From Labrys miyagiensis (GTDB lineage: Bacteria; Pseudomonadota; Alphaproteobacteria; Rhizobiales; Labraceae): DNA of 64,000 bases. A model generated the notes under the pieces. That model worked only from the letters and a program-made list of their open reading frames with translations, was not told the origin of the DNA and did not search any database. Positions 51,819-60,285 of the stretch are shown here, one piece after another. The stretch is taken from positions 223,153-287,152 of the forward strand of contig NZ_BSPC01000054.1 of assembly GCF_030160835.1 (NCBI RefSeq), read 5' to 3'. The position numbers and the translations under genes were made by a program. Numbering within the stretch: the stretch's first letter is position 1; each line of letters starts with the position of its first letter.

Positions 51819-52085
51819 GGGGGGATTCCTGTGGCAGGTGCCGGGTGAACACGCCAGGGCGCGCGGCTATTCGGTCGGGAGGGGTGATGGGCGCTCAAGA
51901 TGGCGTTTCTGGGGAAGGGTCACATTGAGCCCCGTCTAGCAGCCTAAATTTACTCAGGACTTAGCCTATGTTCAGCCCACGCTTCCGATAGACAGTTCCG
52001 TGAGCGACCGGACGAATTTGAGGCAGGCGAGGTGTGTGGACCGGCCCACAATAGCCCCGCCCTATCCGTGCGCTTGTCTCCTGGG

Positions 52086-52889
52086 TTATTCGCCGGCAAA
52101 GACCTCGGCGAAATTCCAGCCATTGCCGATCTTCCTGGCTTGGATGGGCCAGTTCGGCGAACCGTCCGCACCGCCGGCATAGCGATAGAACAGCATGTCG
52201 CCTGTTTCAGTGATGGCGTAGATCGCGCCGTTGCTTCCCGCGAACACCTGCTTGAAGTTCCAGCCATTGCCGATCTTCTTGGCCTGGATGGGCCAGTTCG
52301 GCGAACCGTCCGCACCGCCGGCATAGCGGTAGAACAGCATGTCGCCTGTTTCAGTGATGGCGTAGATCGCGCCGTTGCTTCCCGCGAACACCTGCTTGAA
52401 GTTCCAGCCATTGCCGATCTTCTTGGCCTGGATGGGCCAGTTCGCGGAGCCATCCACACCGCCGGCATAGCGGTAGAACAGCATGTCGCCTGTTTCAGTG
52501 ATGGCGTAGATCGCGCCGTTGCTTCCCGCGAACACCTGCTTGAAGTTCCAGCCATTGCCGATCTTCTTGGCCTGGATGGGCCAGTTCGCCGAACCGTCCG
52601 CACCGCCGGCATAGCGGTAGAACAGCATGTCGCCTGTTTCAGTGATGGCGTAGATCGCGCCGTTGCTTCCCGCGAACACCTGCTTGAAGTTCCAGCCATT
52701 GCCGATCTTCTTGGCCTGGATGGGCCAGTTCGCCGAACCGTCCGCACCGCCATCATAACGGTAGAATAGCATATTGCCATCCTGCGAGATGGCGAAGACT
52801 GGATCGGCTTGCGCTGATCTCGCTGAGAAGAAGAGGATAGCGAAGAGAACAGCAATGGAAATCTTGAACCATGACAACACTCGCATCAT
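52086..52889 (-). CDS. Secreted tachylectin-2-like beta-propeller with 48-residue tandem repeats
   Basis: 267 residues from the ATG at 52889 (GGAGGGAAGG upstream). A signal peptide (ISIAVLFAILFFSARSAQAD) precedes about five near-identical units. One unit reads NWPIQAKKIGNGWNFKQVFA then GSNGAIYAITETGDMLFYRY and AGGADGSA. The Tyr/Trp/Gly spacing is that of tachylectin-2, whose five blades of 47 residues form a five-bladed propeller binding N-acetyl-hexosamines. The bacterial copy probably binds sugars outside the cell. The first unit differs most (VFAISQDGNMLFYRYDGG) and the last is truncated (WNFAEVFAGE), as expected of a closed ring in which the ends complete each other. Sequence identity between units suggests recent tandem duplication. 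Confidence 0.8.
   Translation of the reverse strand: MMRVLSWFKISIAVLFAILFFSARSAQADPVFAISQDGNMLFYRYDGGADGSANWPIQAKKIGNGWNFKQVFAGSNGAIYAITETGDMLFYRYAGGADGSANWPIQAKKIGNGWNFKQVFAGSNGAIYAITETGDMLFYRYAGGVDGSANWPIQAKKIGNGWNFKQVFAGSNGAIYAITETGDMLFYRYAGGADGSPNWPIQAKKIGNGWNFKQVFAGSNGAIYAITETGDMLFYRYAGGADGSPNWPIQARKIGNGWNFAEVFAGE
52098..52790 (-). repeat. 144-bp near-identical tandem repeats in the propeller gene
   Basis: The block GAAGTTCCAGCCATTGCCGA recurs every 144 bases (for example 52254, 52398, 52542 and 52686), and units differ by only a few bases (Pro/Ala and Val/Ala changes). Four exact-spaced internal boundaries are visible. The nucleotide identity is higher than needed to keep the protein sequence, pointing to recent expansion or gene conversion. 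Confidence 0.85.
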
Positions 52890-53187
52890 TTTACCTTCCC
52901 TCCTGTCCATAACGATAATATAATACCTCCTTGTATATCACCCGTGAAAGACACTATTCCTGACATAACCCTGAAATATAGGTGAAATTTCGCAGGAAAA
53001 GCCAATCTGGGATTATAGCTCGGGGGCTGCCGCCGGGCCGTCCTGCATCATCAGCTTCGCTGTCGAATAGCTGCGGAAACAAAGGTGCTCGTATCTATGG
53101 ATAGGCATGCCTGCCACCGCCCTAAAGCGCCTTACGTGCCACCGCGAAACTCACCCCGATTTGATGGGGCCAATAGCGATCGCCGCT

Positions 53188-56100
53188 TCAGAGGCTTAGC
53201 CCATATTCCGCAGCGCTCTCGACCAGGAACTCCGCAAAGGACTGGGCCAGCGTGGAGGGTGCCAGCAGGTCGTAGACGCCGTCCTCGCTGCCCTGGCAGA
53301 GGATCACGTTGACCTGCGCCATCACCGTGCGCGCCACGCGCCGAAGGCCGAACACCTTCGGGTGCAGGTCGAGGCGGCAGCCCTTGGCGAGTGCCAGGCG
53401 CGCCTTGGGGCCTGAGATGGTGAGCGCGCCATAAGCGAAGGACTGGTCGGTCACCGAGGCCGCCTCGCCTGCCGCATGCTTCAGGCTGACGGCGAGACCG
53501 CCCGCCCGGCCATGCTCGTCGAGAACAAGCCAGTCCCCCGGGCTGAGGCCAAGCGCCGTCAGCGGGCCGGCGCTGGCGATGCTGCCGGTTGCGGGCAGGT
53601 CGAGGGCGAACTGGGCCTGCAGCGCGCGCCGCAGCGCCTCCTCGCTGCCCGTGCGGACCTTCAACCCGGCGATGTCGGGGCTGCGCTCGGTGAGGCGCAC
53701 CTGGCCGTTGCGATCCGAGGCGCGGTCGGGGATGAGGGTGTGGCCGCCGGGGGGCGTGGGGCGCAGCATGAGCTTCTCGACCTCGCCGACGGGCGTCGCG
53801 TCCTTCACCCGCAGGTTCTGGGGATCGACGACATGCGGAGAGGTGACGGTGACCTCGCAGGCCTCGCCCCGCACGGGATCGGCGGCGTGCAGCACCTTGC
53901 CCTGATGCGCCGCGCCGCCGGCGAGCAGCGCCAGGCCGATGAAGCCAGGCCCTTCCGTGGTCGGGCAGGCGGCGGTGACGAAGCCCAGGCTCTCCTTCGA
54001 CTCGGCATTCATGAGGAGATGCGCACCGGCCCGCAGCTTCTTCTCGGCATCGGTGACCTTGACGCCCACCAGCGACAGACGTTGCGGATCGTTCAGTCCA
54101 GAACGCGTGACGAGCGCCTTGCCGATGAAATCGCCGTTCTTCTTCAGCATGCGGCCGAGGCCGAGATCCGCGGCGGTGGTCTGGCCGTTTAGCTCGCTGC
54201 CGGCGACATGGCCCTTCTCCACCCGCATCATATTGAGCGCGTCGAGGGCATAGGGCTTGATGCCGAAGGGCTTGCCGGCAGCGATGATCGCCTCCCACAC
54301 CGGCTCGGCATGGCCGGAGGGCACGCTGACCTCATAGGCCATCTCACCGGAAAAGGAGATGCGGAAGAGCCGGCCCGCCACGCCTGCGATGGTGGTCTCC
54401 GCCACCGCCATGAAGGGGAAGGCAGCATCCTCCAGGTCGAGATCGACGATGCGAGCGAGCACGGCGCGCGACTTCGGCCCGGCCACCGCGAAGGTCGACC
54501 ATTGGTCGGCGACATTGGTGATCTGCACGTCGAGCTCCGGCCAGACCGCCTCGTGGTGGAATTCGAGATGCTCCAGCACCGGCCCGGCATTGGCGGTGGT
54601 GGTGGTGACGAAAAAATGATCCGGCGCCAGGCGCGAAGTGGTGCCGTCGTCCATCAGGATGCCGTCCTCGCGCAGCATCAGCCCGTAGCGGGCGCGGCCG
54701 ACGGGCAGCGTCGAGAAGGTGTTGGCGTAGATGCGGTCGAGGAAGGCGCCGGCGTCGCGGCCCTGGATGTCGATCTTGCCGAGCGAGGAGGCATCGGTCA
54801 CGCCGACGCGTTCGCGCGCGTTCGTGGCTTCCGCCAGCACGGGCACCCAGCTCATGTCCTTGGCCGGCGAATAGACCAGCGGGCGCAGCCAGAGGCCGAG
54901 CTTGACGAAGACGGCCCCATGGCGAGCGTGCCAGTCATGCAAGGCAAGGCGCCGCTGCGGCTTGAAGTGCTTGCCGGTCTCCCCGCCCGCCAGCGCGCCG
55001 AAGGAGACGGGCGAGACATAGGGCCTGGAGGTCGGCAGGCCCGTCTCGGCGATACTCACACCCCTGGCTTCGGCGAGGATGGCGCTGCCGACGAGGCCGC
55101 CGGTCTTGCCCTGGTCGGTCGCCATGCCCTGCGTGGTGTAGCGCTTGGCATGCTCGACATGGGAATAGCCCTCGCGGTGAGCGAGCCGCAGGTCGTCGGC
55201 GGTGACATCGTGCTGGAGGTCGACGAAAGCCTTGGCGCGGCCTTCGGTCTTCACCTCCCAGAAGGGCAGCAGCGGCGTCTCGCCGGTGGCAAGCCCGGCC
55301 GCGCCGCCTGCGATCTTGATGCGATCACTCCCCTTCGCCACGAAGGTCGCGGCCGCTTCGTCCCAGGCGAGCTTCAGCCCCGCCTGGCTGGCAAGCTGGA
55401 GCTGCGGATTGTAGCCGCCGGAGACGCAGAGCAGGTCCGCCAGCAGCATCTGCGAGCGCCCGCCGCCGAGGATCGGTGCGAGGGTGACGATGTGGAGCGG
55501 CGCGCCCTCGGTCGCCACGATCTGCGAGCCGAACCAGACAGGAAAGCCCTTGCGCTCGGCCTCGCGGCCCTTGAGCGAGTCCGGCCTGACATCGACGATG
55601 CCGGCAATCTCGACACCCGCTGCTGCGAGAACATCCGCGTCGTGATAGGCGGCGTCATTGTTGAGGAAGAACACGGCCTTCTTGCCCGGCGCCACGCCGA
55701 AGCGCGTGACGTAGGCCGCGGCGGCCGAGGCCAGCATCACGCCCGGCCGGTCATTGCCCGGGAAGGCGATCGGCCGCTCCAGCGCCCCGGTGGCGAGCAC
55801 GATGCGCCCGGGACGGATGATCCACTGGCGCTGACGCACCTGGTTGGCGCCGGGCGCGGGCAGATGGTCGGCCACGCGCTCGACGGCCCCGACGACCAGG
55901 CCGTCATAGAGGCCGAAGGCGGTAGTGCGCCTGAGCAGGGTGACATCGGGAAAATGCGAGAGCTCGCGGAAATCAGGGCCGAACTCTCCCGCCGCGATCG
56001 GATCGAGCAGCGAGGAACCGCCGAATTCGAAATCCTGCTCGATCAGGATCACACGCTGCCCGGCCCGCGCGGCGCGCACCGCGCTGACGACACCATGCGG

Positions 56101-56634
56101 CCCCGAGCCGACAACCAGCACATCGCAATGGGCGTGCATGATGTCGTAATGGTCGGGATCGGGCTCCACGGCGGCGCGGCCGAGGCCGGCGGCCCGGCGG
56201 ATGACCGGCTCATAGAGCTCCTCCCACCATTTGGGCGGCCACATGAAGGTCTTGTAGTAGAAGCCGGCCGGCAGGAAGGGCGACAACAGGTTGTTCACCG
56301 CCCCGATGTCGAAGCCGAGCGAGGGCCAGCGGTTCTGACTCCTGGCCTCCAGCCCCTCATAGAGCTCGATGGTGGTGGCAGGAATGTTGGGCTCGCGCCT
56401 GGCCCCGCTGCGCAGCTCAACCAGCGCGTTGGGCTCCTCCGGCCCGGCGGTGAAGACGCCGCGAGGGCGGTGATATTTGAAGGAACGGCCGAAGATGCGC
56501 ACGCCATTGGCAAGCAGGGCCGAGGCCAGCGTATCGCCGGCAAAGCCCTGATAGGCCTTGCCGTCGAAGCGAAAGGAGAGCGGCTTGTCGCGATCGATGA
56601 GGCCGCCCGTCTCGAGGCGGTAGGGCCCGCTCAT
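53188..56634 (-). CDS. soxA: Sarcosine oxidase alpha subunit fused to gamma subunit
   Basis: 1148 residues, longer than the usual ~1000 of SoxA. The N-terminal 2Fe-2S-like region (FRFDGKAYQGFAGDTLASAL, FGRSFKYHRPRGVFTAGPEE) precedes the FAD/NAD domain (VLVVGSGPHGVVSAVRAARA; GRIVLATGALERPIAFPGND). GcvT domains follow (LGLWLRPLVYSPAKDMSW, DQWSTFAVAGPKSRAVLARI, FRISFSGEMAYEVSVPSG, KGHVAGSELNGQTTAADLGL). The last ~180 residues match the gamma subunit SoxG (FALDLPATGSIASAGPLTAL, LGLSPGDWLVLDEHGRAGGL, ALTISGPKARLALAKGCRLD, LDLHPKVFGLRR). No separate soxG exists here, so fusion is supported. The complex demethylates sarcosine to glycine, with methylene-THF and H2O2. Confidence 0.92.
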   Translation of the reverse strand: MSGPYRLETGGLIDRDKPLSFRFDGKAYQGFAGDTLASALLANGVRIFGRSFKYHRPRGVFTAGPEEPNALVELRSGARREPNIPATTIELYEGLEARSQNRWPSLGFDIGAVNNLLSPFLPAGFYYKTFMWPPKWWEELYEPVIRRAAGLGRAAVEPDPDHYDIMHAHCDVLVVGSGPHGVVSAVRAARAGQRVILIEQDFEFGGSSLLDPIAAGEFGPDFRELSHFPDVTLLRRTTAFGLYDGLVVGAVERVADHLPAPGANQVRQRQWIIRPGRIVLATGALERPIAFPGNDRPGVMLASAAAAYVTRFGVAPGKKAVFFLNNDAAYHDADVLAAAGVEIAGIVDVRPDSLKGREAERKGFPVWFGSQIVATEGAPLHIVTLAPILGGGRSQMLLADLLCVSGGYNPQLQLASQAGLKLAWDEAAATFVAKGSDRIKIAGGAAGLATGETPLLPFWEVKTEGRAKAFVDLQHDVTADDLRLAHREGYSHVEHAKRYTTQGMATDQGKTGGLVGSAILAEARGVSIAETGLPTSRPYVSPVSFGALAGGETGKHFKPQRRLALHDWHARHGAVFVKLGLWLRPLVYSPAKDMSWVPVLAEATNARERVGVTDASSLGKIDIQGRDAGAFLDRIYANTFSTLPVGRARYGLMLREDGILMDDGTTSRLAPDHFFVTTTTANAGPVLEHLEFHHEAVWPELDVQITNVADQWSTFAVAGPKSRAVLARIVDLDLEDAAFPFMAVAETTIAGVAGRLFRISFSGEMAYEVSVPSGHAEPVWEAIIAAGKPFGIKPYALDALNMMRVEKGHVAGSELNGQTTAADLGLGRMLKKNGDFIGKALVTRSGLNDPQRLSLVGVKVTDAEKKLRAGAHLLMNAESKESLGFVTAACPTTEGPGFIGLALLAGGAAHQGKVLHAADPVRGEACEVTVTSPHVVDPQNLRVKDATPVGEVEKLMLRPTPPGGHTLIPDRASDRNGQVRLTERSPDIAGLKVRTGSEEALRRALQAQFALDLPATGSIASAGPLTALGLSPGDWLVLDEHGRAGGLAVSLKHAAGEAASVTDQSFAYGALTISGPKARLALAKGCRLDLHPKVFGLRRVARTVMAQVNVILCQGSEDGVYDLLAPSTLAQSFAEFLVESAAEYGLSL

Positions 56635-56912
56635 GCCGAGGCCTCCGGCAGGACGATCTCGTCATCGGGCAGGCCCACGGCGTGGATCTCGTGGCTCAGG
56701 GTGTGGCGGGCCACCTTGAGGAGCCGCCGGCAGCCGGAGACATGCTGCCACCATTCGAGATGCCAGCCGGCCGGGTTCGTGCGCTCATAGACATAGGCGT
56801 GGAAGGCGTCGATACCCGCATCGGCGGCGGGGCGCCTCACGCTGGCATCGCCGCGATAGCGGAACTCGAACTCGTCACGCACGCCGCAATGGGGACAGGG
56901 AATTCTCAGCAT
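56631..56912 (-). CDS. soxD: Sarcosine oxidase delta subunit
   Basis: 93 residues from the ATG at 56912. It opens MLRIPCPHCGVRDEFEFRYR with Cys6 and Cys9 of the zinc site, and continues NPAGWHLEWWQHVSGCRRLL and KVARHTLSHEIHAVGLP, which provide the remaining Cys/His ligands. Overlaps soxA by four bases. It is the small structural zinc subunit of the heterotetrameric enzyme. Confidence 0.93.
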   Translation of the reverse strand: MLRIPCPHCGVRDEFEFRYRGDASVRRPAADAGIDAFHAYVYERTNPAGWHLEWWQHVSGCRRLLKVARHTLSHEIHAVGLPDDEIVLPEASA

Positions 56913-56942
56913 GGGCGGTGGGTCCGGACGTGCAAGCTCTCG

Positions 56943-57195
56943 GTTAGGCGAGATGAGGGAGTTGAGAATGGAGCACGCCTTCGAAGTCCCCTCGCCCCGT
57001 TTACGGGGAGAGGATAGAGGTGAGGGGCAGCACAGGCTTCCGGAGTAAGGAATGCGGGAGAGAGCAAGGCGCGCCAGGTAGAATACCAATCTCCCAGTGT
57101 CACGCTGCCCCTCACCTCCATCCTCTCCCCGTAAGAACGGGGAGAGGGGACTTTGACGGCTCGCCCTATCCTCATGCGTCTCATCTCGCCCAGCC
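56943..57195. repeat. Palindromic element inside the sox locus (~250 bp)
   Basis: Arms 56984-57030 (starting AAGTCCCCTCGCCCCG) and 57105-57153 are reverse complements with a few mismatches and one indel. Weaker complementarity continues outward (AGGCGAGATGAG near 56946; CTCATCTCGCCC near 57179). Each arm contains a CCCCGT...ACGGGG hairpin. It separates soxB from soxD, which are usually adjacent in rhizobia. It probably forms a strong hairpin in the transcript. Confidence 0.75.
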
Positions 57196-57206
57196 GGATC
57201 CCCATC

Positions 57207-58460
57207 TCAATGCATCCAGGCATAGGGCCCGACCCCGCGCTCGTCGATCATGCGGCCCTCGCGGAAGCGCTCCAGCCCGAAATGCGCGATCAGCGGATGC
57301 GGCTGCCCCGTCGCGACCAGATGCGCCGTGGTGAAGCCGCCGGCCGGGATGGCCTTGAAGCCGCCATAGCACCAGCCGCCATTGAGGAAGAGATTGGCCA
57401 CCGGCGTGGTCGAAATGATCGGATTGCCGTCGAGTGACATGTCCATCGTCCCGCCCCATTGCCTGAGCACGCGCAGGCGCCCCAGCGCGGGCATCAGGGT
57501 GAGGCCGGCCGCCAGCACATCCTCCACCATCGGCAGGTTGCCGCGCCGCGCATAGGTGTTGTAGCCGTCGAGCGCGCCGCCGAAGACGAGGCCGCCCTTG
57601 TCGGACTGGCTGACGTAGAAATGCCCGGCGCCATAGGTGACGACGCAGTCGATCAGCGGCTTGACGCCCTCGGAGACGAAGGCCTGCAGCACATGGGTCT
57701 CGATCGGCAGGCGGAAGCCCGCCATCTCGGCAAGCCGCGAGGAGTGGCCGGCGACGGCGAACAGCACCTTCTTCGCCCCGATGAAGCCGCGGCTGGTCTC
57801 CACACCCGTGATCGCCTCGCCCTCGCGCCTCAGGCCCGTGACCTCGCAGGTCTCGACGATGTCGACGCCGCGCGCGTCCGCCGCCCTGGCATAGCCCCAG
57901 GCCACCGCATCATGCCGCACCGTGCCGCCGCGCTTCTGCAGGAAGCCGCCGATCACCGGGAAGCGGCCATTGTCGGTATCGATCAGCGGCACCAGCTTCT
58001 TCACGCCCTGCTTGTCGAGCAACTCGGCATCGACGCCTTCCAGCAGCATCTGGTTGGCCCGGCGGGCAAGCTGGTCGCGCTGGCCGTCGGCATGCACGAG
58101 ATTGAGCGCGCCGCGCTGGGAAACCATGGCGTTGTAGTTGAGATCCTGCTCCAGGCCTTCCCAGAGTTTGAGCGAGAAGTCGTAGAAGCGGATGTTTTCT
58201 CGCGAAAAATAGTTCGAGCGGATGATGGTGGTATTGCGCCCGACATTGCCGAGCCCGATGCCGCCGCGCTCCAGCACCGCGACATCGGTAATGCCGTGAT
58301 TCTTGGCGAGGTAATAGGCCGTGGCGAGCCCATGCCCGCCGCCGCCGACGATGACGACCTCATAGGAGGATTTGGGCGAAGCCTTGCGCCAGGCCGGCCC
58401 CCAGCCGCGATGACCGCGCAGAGCCTCGGCGAGAAGGCGAAATCCGGAATAGCGAACCAT
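57207..58460 (-). CDS. soxB: Sarcosine oxidase beta subunit
   Basis: 417 residues from the ATG at 58460. The Rossmann motif is YEVVIVGGGGHGLATAYYLA, and the flavin-binding GGIGLGNVGRNTTIIRSNYF includes the segment carrying the covalent FMN His in heterotetrameric SoxB families. NLFLNGGWCYGGFKAIPAGG ends the FAD domain. A typical alphaproteobacterial SoxB. First gene of the locus; soxD and the soxA-G fusion follow after a palindromic element. Confidence 0.95.
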   Translation of the reverse strand: MVRYSGFRLLAEALRGHRGWGPAWRKASPKSSYEVVIVGGGGHGLATAYYLAKNHGITDVAVLERGGIGLGNVGRNTTIIRSNYFSRENIRFYDFSLKLWEGLEQDLNYNAMVSQRGALNLVHADGQRDQLARRANQMLLEGVDAELLDKQGVKKLVPLIDTDNGRFPVIGGFLQKRGGTVRHDAVAWGYARAADARGVDIVETCEVTGLRREGEAITGVETSRGFIGAKKVLFAVAGHSSRLAEMAGFRLPIETHVLQAFVSEGVKPLIDCVVTYGAGHFYVSQSDKGGLVFGGALDGYNTYARRGNLPMVEDVLAAGLTLMPALGRLRVLRQWGGTMDMSLDGNPIISTTPVANLFLNGGWCYGGFKAIPAGGFTTAHLVATGQPHPLIAHFGLERFREGRMIDERGVGPYAWMH

Positions 58461-58578
58461 GGGCCTCGGACAAATGCCGTTACGGTTCCCGGCATAGAGC
58501 ACGAGATGGGGATGAGGCAACCGGATTTGTGGTGCCTTGTACAAGAGGCAGCAGTTGGCAAGCTGCAACCCATTGCAT

Positions 58579-58932
58579 TCAAGCGACTTCGCGGGTTGTC
58601 CGGTGAACGTTGAGACCGTATCCGAGCGCAGTGAGCAGGCTCGACAGAGTCGACAGGCGCACATCCGCCTGCTGGTTGATCACGGCATGAATGGTCTGGC
58701 GGCTGACACCGGATACCTTGGCCAGATGGCTGATGTTGTCCTTTCGGCAGAGGGCCGCGAGGACCGCGACGAGGTAGGACGGATCTCCCTCCTCGACCAC
58801 CGCCTCCAGGCCGACATTGAGTCCAGCCTCGATGTCCTCTTCCGTCTGAAGATGATCTTCGATCTTCCAGGGCTTCAGTTCCGGATGATCGGCTGGATTG
58901 AACTTCCGGTGATTCTTGTCGGTGGTCGTCAT
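58579..58932 (-). CDS. HigA-type antitoxin (helix-turn-helix)
   Basis: 117 residues from the ATG at 58932. The N-terminus has the addiction-module opener NPADHPELKPWKIEDHLQTE followed by DIEAGLNVGLEAVVEEGDPS. The helix-turn-helix is ISHLAKVSGVSRQTIHAVIN, then a dimer segment (LSSLLTALGYGLNVHRTTRE). It follows the toxin gene by 47 bases, the toxin-first order of HigBA systems. Expected to bind the toxin and repress the operon. Confidence 0.85.
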   Translation of the reverse strand: MTTTDKNHRKFNPADHPELKPWKIEDHLQTEEDIEAGLNVGLEAVVEEGDPSYLVAVLAALCRKDNISHLAKVSGVSRQTIHAVINQQADVRLSTLSSLLTALGYGLNVHRTTREVA

Positions 58933-58979
58933 GGGTGTGTGGTGCTCCAGTCTAGAACTGTGATGAAGGCCAGTTCTCC

Positions 58980-59291
58980 TCAGTATTTCCTCGCCATGTC
59001 GATGGCGGCATTGATATCCGCCTGTTGAGTGGTCTTGTCGCCCCCGCAAAGCAGGATGATGTAGATGCCCTCGCGCTCTGTGAAATAGACCCTGTAGCCA
59101 GGGCCGTAGTCCACCTTGATCTCACTGACCCCTGCCCGCAGGGGGTTCACCTTCCCCGTCTTGCCGTGCTGGACGTCGTGGATTGACTTATTGATACGCT
59201 GGACCGCGACACGGTCCCTGAGCTTGCCGATCCACTTGGCATAGTCGTCCGTCTGGACGATAGTCTTTGGCGGCGGCGTTTCTTCCGGCAC
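58980..59291 (-). CDS. RelE/HigB-type toxin (Gp49-like)
   Basis: 103 residues. YAKWIGKLRDRVAVQRINKS, NPLRAGVSEIKVDYGPGYRV and YFTEREGIYIILLCGGDKTT match the phage Gp49-like RelE superfamily toxins with the final helix ADINAAIDMARKY. Likely a ribosome-dependent mRNA interferase. It is intact, unlike the ParE toxin at 33930. Confidence 0.87.
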   Translation of the reverse strand: MPEETPPPKTIVQTDDYAKWIGKLRDRVAVQRINKSIHDVQHGKTGKVNPLRAGVSEIKVDYGPGYRVYFTEREGIYIILLCGGDKTTQQADINAAIDMARKY

Positions 59292-59355
59292 GGCTTCCTC
59301 TAGTCATTAGCATGTGTAAGAAATACTTGACAGTCGCCGCACTGTCAAGTTCTCT

Positions 59356-59648
59356 TTACACTCCAGCATAGAGTGCCCCTCCCCCATTCACGCAGGCAAT
59401 ACCCCGCTCCGCCCCATCGAACCTGCCGCTCTTCATGCAGCAGTTCTTGAAACCGCCTCAGGGAACCGCAGACGCACGGATCGTTGCGGCCGAGCTTTTC
59501 TGTCAGCTCCACATCGCCATGTACGAAGCGGACGCCGCGCTTGACGCTCGTCTCCGAGGGATAGGACCTGCGGCGCTTGCTCGATACTTCAAAAGCGCGC
59601 CATGTCTTCGAAACGAGCTTGCTCTTCGAAGTTGCGATGCTTCTTCAT
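59356..59648 (-). pseudogene. SEC-C motif protein with two frameshifts
   Basis: A good ribosome site (AGGAG) and ATG at 59648 begin [19 protein letters not shown], then a TGA. In the next frame the protein continues [43 protein letters not shown]-x-RRF, and after a second shift [31 protein letters not shown] is the zinc-binding SEC-C signature. Removing one T in the TTTT run (about 59591-59594) and one near 59448-59450 restores a continuous protein of about 95 residues. It directly follows prfH by 43 bases on the same strand. Either decayed or affected by homopolymer sequencing errors. Confidence 0.7.
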
Positions 59649-59691
59649 TGTCGTCACTCCTCTTTCTATCCGGCACCCTTGCCGGACTTCC

Positions 59692-60285
59692 TCAGATCAC
59701 CCGCACCGGGTTGCCGCGCTCCACCTGGATGCGCGCCAGCCACTCGCGGAACCGTCCGGCATTGCGCTCACGCTCCTGCATGCCAGCCAGCACCGCCCTG
59801 AGCCTGGCCACCGCCAGCGCGCGGTTGCGGTGCTGGCAGCGGTCGTCGCGGGCGATGGCACTGGCGCCGGTCGGCTTGTGCACCACCCTGACGGCGCTCT
59901 CCGTGCGGTTCTGGTGCTGGCCGCCCGGCCCGCCGGCGCGCCTCGTCTCGAAGACGAGATCGCCAGGCAGGAGATCGGGCACGGCTGGGGGTTCGGGCAC
60001 GCGGTGGACGGCCACGAACCAGTTCTTGCGCCGATGATGCGGGCGCATGCGGCTATCGGCCACGCATTGCACCGTGCCCTCCCAATCGCGCAACAGCGCC
60101 GCCGCGCCCTCTCCGCCGAGCGAGATCAGCACGGAGGGCTTGTCACCCATCGGGTTGGCCTCGGCGGCGCAGTCGACACCGGCGGAAGCGGCCTCGCGCT
60201 GCAGGGCCGCGACCACCTCGGCAACGGCAGCACGGCATTCCGCCGGCCCTCGCCCCGAGGTGACGCAGACGAGGATGGTGCTCAT
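59692..60285 (-). CDS. prfH: Peptide chain release factor homologue PrfH
   Basis: 197 residues. The catalytic loop is ETRRAGGPGGQHQNRTESAV (GGQ at 121-123) followed by VRVVHKPTGASAIARDDRCQ, the RF domain 3. It lacks the codon-recognition domain of RF1/RF2, and the start LVCVTSGRGPAECRAAVAEV is the short PrfH type. It overlaps the rtcB gene by four bases. PrfH with its RtcB partner has been shown to rescue ribosomes damaged in the decoding centre of 16S rRNA: PrfH releases the peptide, RtcB reseals the RNA. Confidence 0.92.
   Translation of the reverse strand: MSTILVCVTSGRGPAECRAAVAEVVAALQREAASAGVDCAAEANPMGDKPSVLISLGGEGAAALLRDWEGTVQCVADSRMRPHHRRKNWFVAVHRVPEPPAVPDLLPGDLVFETRRAGGPGGQHQNRTESAVRVVHKPTGASAIARDDRCQHRNRALAVARLRAVLAGMQERERNAGRFREWLARIQVERGNPVRVI

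Noticed and set aside
54208-56790. 860-codon frame opposite soxA
   Set aside because: Antisense to the sarcosine oxidase gene, which has clear domains. High-GC third-position effect.
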